From Helicobacteraceae bacterium (GTDB lineage: Bacteria; Campylobacterota; Campylobacteria; Campylobacterales; Sulfurimonadaceae), in the NCBI GenBank assembly GCA_027061425.1, contig JALSUN010000113.1:1-33473 (forward strand): 33,473 bases of DNA. The letters run 5' to 3'. Below, one piece after another: positions 1-7,066 of this stretch (the stretch's first letter is position 1; each line of letters begins with the position of its first letter). The translations under genes and the position numbers were made by a program. The notes below the pieces were generated by a model. The model made no database searches, was not told the DNA's origin, and saw only the letters and a list, made by a program, of their open reading frames with translations.

Positions 1-2
1 CT

Positions 3-41
3 GTCATTGGCGGCAAAGCAGAAATACTTTCACAAGGATAA
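3..41 (+). CDS. C-terminal tail of an unidentified upstream gene
   Basis: An open frame enters from the left edge and stops at TAA 39-41, reading VIGGKAEILSQG. It ends 3 bases before the infA start, and its last codons contain the AAGGA ribosome site of infA (34-38), as expected for a tightly packed operon. Only 12 residues are visible, too few to name a family. It could also be a chance open frame. Confidence 0.35.
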   Translation, partial: VIGGKAEILSQG

Positions 42-44
42 TTC

Positions 45-263
45 ATGGCAAAATCAGACGTCATTGAAGTTGATGGGAAAATAGTTGAAGCACTGCCGAA
101 TGCCACATTCCGCGTAGAGCTTGATAACGGACACGTAATTTTATGTCATATCGCAGGTAAGATGCGTATGCATTATATTAAAATTCTTCCAGGAGACAAG
201 GTGAAGCTTGAGCTTACACCTTACTCTTTAGACAAGGGTCGCATTACTTATCGTTACAAATAA
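45..263 (+). CDS. infA: Translation initiation factor IF-1
   Basis: This 72-residue protein has the full IF-1 length and one S1/OB-fold domain throughout. Recognisable family stretches are MAKSDVIEVDGKIVEALPN at the start, the GHVILCHIAGKMRMHYIKILPGD core and the basic end GRITYRYK. IF-1 binds the 30S A site and helps IF-2 and IF-3 in start selection. The ATG at 45 has AAGGA 6 bases upstream. It appears to end an operon, since the next 314 bases hold no gene and the following gene is on the other strand. Confidence 0.97.
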   Translation: MAKSDVIEVDGKIVEALPNATFRVELDNGHVILCHIAGKMRMHYIKILPGDKVKLELTPYSLDKGRITYRYK

Positions 264-418
264 GTAAAAGTCCCAGCTGCAGTGCAATTTGCACTAGCAC
301 GACTCATGATTTAGTCGTTCGCTGTAGTGAGCTGTTGGCTCTTCTGCGTTATCGGTCAGATATTTTGCACAATCTGTACGAAATCTATCACTTATAGATA
401 AGATTCTCTATCTTTGTC

Positions 419-438
419 ATTCCTGCGAAGGCAGGAAT
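419..438. repeat. REP-like hairpin in the infA downstream spacer
   Basis: ATTCCTGC (419-426), loop GAAG, GCAGGAAT (431-438) form a perfect 8-bp stem. The surrounding GTCATTCCTGC...GCAGGAATC form is a palindrome seen dispersed in many proteobacterial genomes. The rest of the 264-577 gap holds a short inverted repeat at 281-295 (AGTGCAA/TTGCACT), an unexplained stretch at 300-415, and the heptamer array at 502-578. No T-tract follows this hairpin, so it is not a standard terminator. Confidence 0.5.
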
Positions 439-501
439 CAACGAGTAACAACTCTCTAAATATTTATATTGCTCTAAGATGTACTTCATCACCTTTTTAT
501 A

Positions 502-578
502 ATTCAACATTCAACATTCAACATTCAACATTCAACATTCAACATTCAACATTCAACATTCAACATTCAACATTCAAC
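502..578 (+). repeat. Tandem heptamer array, (ATTCAAC) x 11
   Basis: Eleven perfect, uninterrupted copies of ATTCAAC (77 bases) sit directly against the stop codon (TAG, 580-578) of the minus-strand SurA-like gene; the last array base is the last base of that stop. Perfect identity of all units suggests recent expansion or active homogenisation. The same unit recurs at 24705-24731, and a diverged relative lies inside the CitE-like gene at 22937-22971. It is not CRISPR: there are no spacers. Confidence 0.95.
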
Positions 579-1414
579 TAGTTCTTTGGTAATCTAATCA
601 CTTTTATATCTGCATTCAGTCGTTGTCTATCGAAGTAGTCTTTGAGTATAGAATCTCTTTTTTGTCCCATAATAGCATTGGAAATTTGTGGTCGGATTTT
701 TTCGAGTTCAGGTGCTTCTGCTGCGCCTTTTCCTTTGACGTAGAAGCTCATGAAACCACCTTGTGGTGCAGGTAGCACAGGGGAAAATGCATTGATGGCA
801 GTTTTATCTAAAAGTTCTGCAAGTCTTGGGTTCATCTTATCTGCTTGAAAGGTACGTTCTTCACTTTTAACATCCTGTGCATAGAACATAGGGTTGTCTA
901 CTTTCTCTTGAAGATGTGTTTTATCTGGACAGTGATATATAAGCACTGAGTATGACGAGGGCTTGACAAACTCTTTTTTATGGAGTTCATAATATTCTGA
1001 AATTTCATTGTCAGTAGGTTGCTCTAGATGTGAAAATGCAATAGCATTATAAAGTTTCTGGTTGAGTAATTTCTCTTTAAGTTTCTCTTTTAATTGCTTT
1101 TCACTGAGCCCTTGAGAACTTTGTATGGCTGAGTAGAGCTCTATAATACTAAGTTTGTTCTGCTCTGCCATACGTTGAATATCAGTAAATATTTCTTGTT
1201 TTGTGACACTGATATGTCGCTCTTTAATCTCTATCTCTTCTAACTTTTTTCGCTCTAGTATTTGAATGGCTTTCTCTTGGTCAATATTGGCCTCTTTCAT
1301 AAGTTTTGTAATGTCATAAAGGGTAATGGCCTGGTCTTTAACCATGATAGCGATGCCATCTATAGTGTTGGCATAGAGAGTGAATGTGAGTAGAAAGAGT
1401 AGTAGTAATTTCAA
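578..1414 (-). CDS. Periplasmic SurA-like peptidyl-prolyl isomerase/chaperone
   Basis: The 278-residue protein begins with a signal peptide (KLLLLFLLTFTLYA, cleavage near residue 15-16). A helical SurA/trigger-factor-like N domain follows (about 20-140, rich in EK helices), then a parvulin-like segment from about residue 147 (KPSSYSVLIYHC, later PAPQGGFMSFYVKGKG) and a C-terminal helix (PQISNAIMGQKRDSILKDYF). The role would be folding or escorting outer-membrane proteins in the periplasm. As remembered, Campylobacter has a SurA-like gene of this size next to a gltX and a malic enzyme, as here. It is divergent from gltX, and its stop abuts the heptamer array. The parvulin core is degenerate, so chaperone activity is safer than isomerase activity. 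Confidence 0.82.
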   Translation of the reverse strand: MKLLLLFLLTFTLYANTIDGIAIMVKDQAITLYDITKLMKEANIDQEKAIQILERKKLEEIEIKERHISVTKQEIFTDIQRMAEQNKLSIIELYSAIQSSQGLSEKQLKEKLKEKLLNQKLYNAIAFSHLEQPTDNEISEYYELHKKEFVKPSSYSVLIYHCPDKTHLQEKVDNPMFYAQDVKSEERTFQADKMNPRLAELLDKTAINAFSPVLPAPQGGFMSFYVKGKGAAEAPELEKIRPQISNAIMGQKRDSILKDYFDRQRLNADIKVIRLPKN

Positions 1415-1456
1415 AAGTGCTCGCTTGATTGTAATAATGTATTTTACCTACTTAAA

Positions 1457-1462
1457 TATAAT
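1457..1462 (+). promoter_or_regulatory. Candidate -10 box for gltX
   Basis: TATAAT at 1457-1462 lies 69 bases before the chosen gltX start, in the divergent spacer between the SurA-like gene and gltX. There is no clear -35, which is normal for Campylobacterota sigma-70 promoters. A second candidate, an extended -10 (TGGTAAAAT, 1496-1504), is closer to the gene. Either or both could be used. Confidence 0.45.
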
Positions 1463-1530
1463 GGTGCAAATGTATCTCGTTATAAAGCGACTCTTTGGTA
1501 AAATTTCATATCAAAAACAAAAGGTCAGGC

Positions 1531-2919
1531 ATGGTTGTTACACGATTTGCTCCAAGTCCCACAGGCTATCTTCACATTGGTGGTCTGCGTACTGCATTAC
1601 TTTCGTACTTATGGGCACGCCGTAATGGTGGAAAGTTTGTTTTACGTATAGAAGATACAGATAAAAGCCGTAACTCCGAGGCTGCTGCTGAGGCGATTGT
1701 TGAAGCTTTCAAGTGGGTAGGACTAGAACATGATGGTGACATCGTATACCAATCTCAAAGAGACGAGATCTACGCTAAGTACATAAAGCAACTTCTTGAT
1801 GAAGGTAAGGCTTATAAGTGTTACATGAGTAAAGATGAGCTAACGGAACTTCGTGAGACACAGATGGCAAACAAAGAGCGTACCCGTTATGATGGTCGCT
1901 ACCGTGACTTTGATGGTACACCTCCAGAGGGCATTGAGCCTGTAATTCGCATCAAAGCTCCTTTGTGTGGTGAAATAGTTATAGACGATGGGATCAAAGG
2001 CCGTGTGAGTTTTCAGGCAGAAGATATCTTGGATGACTTTATCATCGCTCGTGGTGATGGTTCTCCAACTTATAACTTTGTAGTGGCTGTAGATGATGCA
2101 CTGATGGGCATTAATGAAGTGATCCGTGGCGATGATCACCTCTCTAACACACCAAAACAGATGGTTGTATATGAGGCTCTTGGTTTTGAGTTACCAAAGT
2201 TTTACCATGTACCGATGATCCATAATGCAAGTGGTAAAAAACTCTCAAAACGTGATGGTGCGACCGATGTAATGGCCTATAAAGAGATGGGCTACCTGCC
2301 AGAGGCACTGCTGAACTTCTTAGTCCGTCTGGGTTGGAGTAATGGTGACCAAGAGATCTTCAGTATGGATGAGATGATGGAATTGTTTGATCCATCTAAC
2401 ATCAATAAATCAGCTTCTATCTATAATGTAGACAAGCTTGACTGGTTAAATGGACACTACATTAAAAACAGTAGCAATGCGAAACTTGCAGCACTTTTAA
2501 AAGAGTATGGCGTTGATGTTGAAGGTCATGACAAAAAAGAGTTTTTACTAGACGCACTTAAAGAGCGTGCTAAAAATATGAAAGAGTTGGCAGAGATGAT
2601 CCCAACTATTTTGAATGCACCTGAATCGTATGATGAAAAAGCAGTAAAAAAAGCCTTTAAAGGTGATGCCATCGAAGTACTAAAGGCATTTGTCGCGAAG
2701 TTGGAAAGTACAACAGAGTTACATCTTCCATCAGACTTTCATGCAGCAATGGAAGCTTTGGTCGCTGAGATGGAGATTGGTTTTGGGAAAATCGGAATGC
2801 CTCTGCGTGTAGCACTTTTGGGTGCTATGGGTGGACCCGGTATGGACAGCGTTATGGCTGTTTTAGGAAAAGATGAGACGATCAAGCGCATTAACCATGC
2901 GGTTGATGTGTTGTCTTAA
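1531..2919 (+). CDS. gltX: Glutamyl-tRNA synthetase (GltX1 type)
   Basis: Class I aminoacyl-tRNA synthetase. With the start at 1531 it has 463 residues, the usual length for the Helicobacter GltX1 form. The N-terminal Rossmann catalytic domain carries the HIGH motif as HIGG (15-18) after FAPSPTGYL, and the KMSKS loop as KLSKR (237-241). The alpha-helical anticodon-binding domain fills the last third. The frame is open to an upstream ATG at 1495, but 1531 is preferred because MVVTRFAPSPTG is the family N terminus and AAAAGG lies just before it. Campylobacterota usually carry two GltX paralogues that divide tRNA-Glu and tRNA-Gln charging. Residue similarity suggests the GltX1 (tRNA-Glu) form; this is inferred from memory of the family. 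Confidence 0.95.
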   Translation: MVVTRFAPSPTGYLHIGGLRTALLSYLWARRNGGKFVLRIEDTDKSRNSEAAAEAIVEAFKWVGLEHDGDIVYQSQRDEIYAKYIKQLLDEGKAYKCYMSKDELTELRETQMANKERTRYDGRYRDFDGTPPEGIEPVIRIKAPLCGEIVIDDGIKGRVSFQAEDILDDFIIARGDGSPTYNFVVAVDDALMGINEVIRGDDHLSNTPKQMVVYEALGFELPKFYHVPMIHNASGKKLSKRDGATDVMAYKEMGYLPEALLNFLVRLGWSNGDQEIFSMDEMMELFDPSNINKSASIYNVDKLDWLNGHYIKNSSNAKLAALLKEYGVDVEGHDKKEFLLDALKERAKNMKELAEMIPTILNAPESYDEKAVKKAFKGDAIEVLKAFVAKLESTTELHLPSDFHAAMEALVAEMEIGFGKIGMPLRVALLGAMGGPGMDSVMAVLGKDETIKRINHAVDVLS

Positions 2920-2952
2920 GTTATTACATTTAAATTATATAAAGGATTACCC

Positions 2953-4254
2953 ATGAATAAAGAAACATTCAAAGAAGACTCACTCGAGTACCATAGATCA
3001 AAAGGCGAGTTTGATACTGCTGGTAAAACAGGAACACTACTTACCAAACCGTGTGATACGGCAGAGAGACTTTCAATGGCCTATTCACCTGGTGTTGCCT
3101 TTCCATGTTTGGAAATCCAGGACGATGTTGAAAAAGCTTATGAGTACACCAACAAAGGAAACCTTGTTGCTGTCGTCAGTGACGGTACTGCTGTGCTTGG
3201 ACTCGGAGACATCGGCCATATCGCCGGAAAACCTGTTATGGAAGGTAAAGGTGTACTTTTTAAGTCATTTGCCAATGTTGATGCAGTAGATATCGAGCTT
3301 AACACTAAAGATACGGAAGAGATCATCAAAGTTGTTGCTGCTATTGCTGACAGTTTTGGCGGTATCAACCTCGAAGATATCAAGGCACCTAAATGTTTTG
3401 AGATCGAAGAGCGTCTTAAAGAGATCTGTGATGTTCCTGTCTTTCATGATGACCAGCATGGAACAGCAGTGATCACAACGGCAGGTTTGATGAACGTTAT
3501 GGAGATGAGTGACAAAACTGTTGAGGATGTTAAAATTGTTATCGTTGGTGCGGGTGCAGCTGCTATCGCTTGTGGGAACATGTATAAAAAATTTGGGGTG
3601 AAAAACATCATTATGATCGATTCCAAAGGGGTAATCCATAATGAACGTACTGACTTGAACAAATACAAGCAGGCCTTTGCTTTACAGACACCTCACCGTA
3701 CACTTGATGATGCTATTGAAGGTGCCGACATGGTACTAGGATTAAGTGGTCCTAACCTTATCACTGGTGATATGGTCAAAAAGATGTCAGACAAACATCC
3801 TATTATCTTTGCCTGTGCCAATCCAAATCCGGAGATCATGCCAGACGTTGCCAAAGCTGCAAGAGAAGATATTATTATCGGTACGGGTCGTAGCGATTTT
3901 CCAAATCAGGTTAACAATGTATTAGGTTTCCCTCAGATCTTCCGTGGCGCTTTAGATGTTAGAGCTAGCAAAATCACGGAAAACATGAAGATGGCAGCAG
4001 CTAAAGCCCTTGCGTCATTGGCTAAAGAGCCAGTTCCAGAGCATGTAAAAAAAGCGCAAGGCCGTGAAAATATGGAGTTTGGTCCAGAATACATCATTCC
4101 ATCACCGTTTGACCGTCGTGTGCTTGTCTATGTAGCATCTGCTGTTGCACAGGCGGCTGTAGAAGATGGCGTAGCGCGTATTAAAGAGTTTGATCTTGAT
4201 GCGTACAGAACAAAGCTTGAGCGTCTTGCTGACCACTTAGACGGTAAGCTCTAA
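2953..4254 (+). CDS. maeB: Malic enzyme, short form
   Basis: Decarboxylating malate dehydrogenase making pyruvate, CO2 and NAD(P)H. The 433 residues give the malic-enzyme core without the C-terminal phosphotransacetylase domain of E. coli MaeB. Visible motifs: SMAYSPGVA with catalytic Tyr44, GKPVMEGKG with Lys93/Lys99, the metal-binding FHDDQHGTA (165-172) and the nucleotide-binding GAGAAA (199-204). AAAGGA at 2941-2946 sits 6 bases before the ATG. It lies 33 bases after gltX and probably shares its transcript, with a candidate terminator just downstream. The NAD versus NADP preference cannot be read with certainty. Confidence 0.94.
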   Translation: MNKETFKEDSLEYHRSKGEFDTAGKTGTLLTKPCDTAERLSMAYSPGVAFPCLEIQDDVEKAYEYTNKGNLVAVVSDGTAVLGLGDIGHIAGKPVMEGKGVLFKSFANVDAVDIELNTKDTEEIIKVVAAIADSFGGINLEDIKAPKCFEIEERLKEICDVPVFHDDQHGTAVITTAGLMNVMEMSDKTVEDVKIVIVGAGAAAIACGNMYKKFGVKNIIMIDSKGVIHNERTDLNKYKQAFALQTPHRTLDDAIEGADMVLGLSGPNLITGDMVKKMSDKHPIIFACANPNPEIMPDVAKAAREDIIIGTGRSDFPNQVNNVLGFPQIFRGALDVRASKITENMKMAAAKALASLAKEPVPEHVKKAQGRENMEFGPEYIIPSPFDRRVLVYVASAVAQAAVEDGVARIKEFDLDAYRTKLERLADHLDGKL

Positions 4255-4275
4255 GCGTCATAACTATCTAATTTT

Positions 4276-4304
4276 ATGGACACTTTTGGTGTTCATATCT
4301 TTTT
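4276..4304 (+). terminator. Candidate rho-independent terminator after the malic enzyme gene
   Basis: ATGGACAC (4276-4283), loop TTTTG, GTGTTCAT (4289-4296) form an 8-bp stem with one G-U pair, followed by ATCTTTTT. It lies in the 76-base gap between convergent genes. The stem is A/T-rich, so strength is uncertain. Confidence 0.5.
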
Positions 4305-4330
4305 ACGCGATTGTCTCATCTTTTAATCGC

Positions 4331-6109
4331 CTAACAACTCTCATGCGTAAATTCCGGAACAATCTTCTGTAAACTTTTGATTTTATTATCATCAATCAGT
4401 AGGTTTTCTATAGCTTCTTCTAGTTTTTTAATGGGGTAAACGGTAGGACTGGCGATGAAAATGGAGCTGTATTGTGTCTTCTTCTCACTCTCATCTATAA
4501 GTAACTCTTCATAAAGTTTTTCACCTGGGCGCAGACCTGTAAAGGTGATTTCGACACTCTCCTCTTTGCCATAGAGTTTTATCATCTGTTGTGCCAAGTC
4601 AACGATTTTGACAGGTTCTCCCATGTCTAAAATGAAAAGTTCACCTCCTTTAGCGATGGCGGCAGTCTGCAGAACAAGCTGGCAGGCTTCGGGGATGAGC
4701 ATGAAGTAGCGGGTCATCTTTTTGTCTGTGACTGTTACAGGGCCACCCTCTTCGATCTGTCTTTTGAACTTAGGGATCACACTTCCAGAACTTCCCAAGA
4801 CATTACCAAAACGCACAGCCACAATTTCAGTCTCTTTAGCCTCTACATTTTGTGCATACAACTCACCAATACGCTTGGTGGTTCCCATGACATTGGTAGG
4901 GCGCACTGCCTTGTCTGTAGAGATGATGACCAGCTTTTTCACCTTATGCTTTATACTCATGTCAATGACATTTTTGGTGCCTATGATATTGTTTGCAATA
5001 GCGATCTCTATATTTTCTTCACAGAGGGGTACATGTTTATAGGCGGCAGCATGGATCACAATGTCGATGTGGTGCTGTTCAAACAGCTTGTCCAGGCGTT
5101 CTCTGTCAGCGACAGAACAGAGGGCATGGGTGGCATCGGGAAATTGCTCGGAGATCTGGTAGAGATTAAACTCACTATGGTCAACCAAAATAAGGTTTAT
5201 GGCACCAAAATGGGCACATTGTCGGGTGATCTCAGAACCTATGCTTCCTCCGGCACCTGTGATCAGTACATTTTTACCTTTGACAAATGAAGCGATGGCC
5301 TTAGTGTCAAGATCTTGAGGGTGGCGTGCGAGGAGGTCTTCGATGGAGAGGTCTTCTAAACGTTCATGTTCAGAACCCAGCAGTTTTGCCCGCTTGATCG
5401 TTTTTATGCCAGCATCTTTGAGACGTTGAAAGAGTACTTTTAGGGTCGCTTGATCAAGGTCTGCCGTGATAATAGCTGCCGTAATCTCTCGTGTCTGGAT
5501 CTGCTCTTCAAGATCTTCTTGTCCATAGACTTTAATGTTGTTGATGTAAGAGTTGATGCTGTTTCTGTTTTCATCTTTGACGACAAATATAGCGACAGGG
5601 GAGTAGTGCAGTTCATGGCTTAAAACACTTTTTATAATAGAACTTGTACGGGGATTGACACCGATTATAAGCGTGTTTTGGTAACTTCCTTGTTTGAGTT
5701 GCTCTATCAGTGCGCGTTTAGAGATACGCAGTCCTCCTGTTAAAATAAGAGAGAGAAAGAGGTCTATAACAATGGCACTTCTTGGCATCGGTATAAAAAA
5801 AGTGGGGAAAACAAAGTAGAGTAGGCTAAAAAGTAAAACAGCGGCGACATGGGCCTTAATAAGCTGTAGTGCATCTTCAAGACCAAAGAAGCGCCATGTA
5901 ATATTGTAGACTTTAAAGAGGTAAAAAAAGAGAAGTTTAGAGAGCGTTAATGCGATGTAGACATTTAAAAAGTTTGTCATATGTTTGGGGTCGATCACAA
6001 AGTCGAAGCGTAAGGCATAGGCCAAATGCAGGGCTATAAAAAAGAGTACCAAGTCACTGGCAAGAAAAAAGAGGATTCTTTTAGCGAAGGTAGGTTGTAG
6101 AAGCGTCAT
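4331..6109 (-). CDS. pglF: Membrane nucleotide-sugar 4,6-dehydratase (PglF/WbpM/FlaA1-type)
   Basis: The 592-residue protein has four N-terminal membrane helices (about 11-125), a CoA-binding-like Rossmann domain (about 143-240) and a C-terminal short-chain dehydrogenase domain (about 275-560). NAD is bound by TGAGGSIG (284-291). The active site is STDK (397-400) and MGTTK, where Met408 replaces the usual Tyr and Lys412 is kept, the signature of the PglF/WbpM group. These enzymes turn UDP-GlcNAc into UDP-4-keto-6-deoxy-GlcNAc, the precursor of bacillosamine, QuiNAc or FucNAc derivatives. Its ATG overlaps the upstream gene's stop as TAATG, implying translational coupling. It is the last gene of the minus-strand glycan block. 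The exact product depends on the partner enzymes. Confidence 0.92.
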   Translation of the reverse strand: MTLLQPTFAKRILFFLASDLVLFFIALHLAYALRFDFVIDPKHMTNFLNVYIALTLSKLLFFYLFKVYNITWRFFGLEDALQLIKAHVAAVLLFSLLYFVFPTFFIPMPRSAIVIDLFLSLILTGGLRISKRALIEQLKQGSYQNTLIIGVNPRTSSIIKSVLSHELHYSPVAIFVVKDENRNSINSYINNIKVYGQEDLEEQIQTREITAAIITADLDQATLKVLFQRLKDAGIKTIKRAKLLGSEHERLEDLSIEDLLARHPQDLDTKAIASFVKGKNVLITGAGGSIGSEITRQCAHFGAINLILVDHSEFNLYQISEQFPDATHALCSVADRERLDKLFEQHHIDIVIHAAAYKHVPLCEENIEIAIANNIIGTKNVIDMSIKHKVKKLVIISTDKAVRPTNVMGTTKRIGELYAQNVEAKETEIVAVRFGNVLGSSGSVIPKFKRQIEEGGPVTVTDKKMTRYFMLIPEACQLVLQTAAIAKGGELFILDMGEPVKIVDLAQQMIKLYGKEESVEITFTGLRPGEKLYEELLIDESEKKTQYSSIFIASPTVYPIKKLEEAIENLLIDDNKIKSLQKIVPEFTHESC

Positions 6110-7065
6110 TAAAATGCCTTAAGTCTGTCTATAAATTTTGTCACACCATAAAGAAGTATCACTGTAGCTAACAAGAGGTAAATGTAAAGTGTCTGAGGAA
6201 CTGTCCAAAGTAGTAGTAGTAATACTAGGTTGATACCCATACCCATCAAGACGACCTTGTCATGAGAAAAGCCTACTTGATTAAAGCGTTGGTAGGCATG
6301 CTTTTTATGTGCTTGAGAGAGTTTTTCATGGTGTTTGTAACGACGTAGTAAAGTGTAGGTGGCATCAAACCAGAAGAGTGAAAGTAAAACAAGCCAAGCT
6401 ATAAAATGCGGAGTGTTGGCGTCATACAAGATGAAGATGGCAAAGATAAATCCTAAAGGTGCACTCCCCACATCACCCATAAATATAGAGGCTTTATGCC
6501 AGTTAAACATCAGAAAACCAGCACTTGCCAACCCTAGCAAAAGTGCCATTTCATTACCAAAAAGTATAAAAGCGCCAAGTGCAACAAAAAGAGCTTCACT
6601 TGCTGCATAGCCATCAATACCATCTAAAAAGTTATAGAGGTTGGTCATCCAGATAATGCCAACAAGGGCAATGATGTTAAGCCAAACACCGTGTAGTGAA
6701 AAGAGTCCAAAGTCTATAGTAGAAATGCCCCCTAAAAAATAGAGAGCAGAGAGTGCAGAGAAAAGTTGTACACCAAACCTTCTTTTGGCACTGAGTGGAT
6801 AGATGTCATCTACAAAACTCACCATTACAACAGGAAGTACACTCATCAGGGCTAAAAAAAGAGGAGTTTCTATAGTGTGACGCAGATATAAAAAGCTCAA
6901 AGCGATAAAAAAAGAGACGATGATGGCGAGTCCACCACCTTTCGGGGTAGCAGTGGTGTGTGAACTACGAGCATTGGGATGGTCTAAAAGCTTTTTTTTT
7001 ATGGCAATATAGCGTATGGTGTAGGTGCCAAGAAATGCCATGACAAATACACCAAAATAGAGCAT
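6109..7065 (-). CDS. Undecaprenyl-phosphate HexNAc-1-phosphate transferase (WecA/WbpL/MraY family)
   Basis: A polytopic membrane protein of 318 residues with about ten hydrophobic segments. It carries the PNPT-family motifs in order: SSHTTATPKGGG (34-45), the metal-binding DD (86-87), NFLDGIDG (145-152), MGDVGS (196-201) and the basic loop HAYQR (256-260). It should transfer a sugar-1-phosphate from a UDP-sugar to undecaprenyl phosphate, starting glycan assembly. MraY is unlikely given the 4,6-dehydratase next door and the WbpL-like 'LYNFLDG' form. Classical Campylobacter N-glycosylation uses the small monotopic PglC instead, so this is a different initiating enzyme. It is adjacent to pglB (1-base gap). 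Confidence 0.9.
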   Translation of the reverse strand: MLYFGVFVMAFLGTYTIRYIAIKKKLLDHPNARSSHTTATPKGGGLAIIVSFFIALSFLYLRHTIETPLFLALMSVLPVVMVSFVDDIYPLSAKRRFGVQLFSALSALYFLGGISTIDFGLFSLHGVWLNIIALVGIIWMTNLYNFLDGIDGYAASEALFVALGAFILFGNEMALLLGLASAGFLMFNWHKASIFMGDVGSAPLGFIFAIFILYDANTPHFIAWLVLLSLFWFDATYTLLRRYKHHEKLSQAHKKHAYQRFNQVGFSHDKVVLMGMGINLVLLLLLWTVPQTLYIYLLLATVILLYGVTKFIDRLKAF

Positions 7066-7066
7066 C

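Noticed and set aside
502..578. Heptamer array considered as CRISPR
   Set aside because: Units are 7 bases, contiguous and without spacers; no cas genes are in the window.
1495..1530. Upstream start for gltX at 1495
   Set aside because: Would add 12 residues not seen in the family; 1531 has the family N terminus and a ribosome site.
1840..2139. Minus-strand open frame of 99 codons opposite gltX
   Set aside because: Shadow of conserved gltX sequence; no start signals.
4850..5290. Plus-strand open frame of 146 codons inside pglF
   Set aside because: It is antisense to a strongly conserved catalytic domain, has no ribosome site, and its translation resembles no family.
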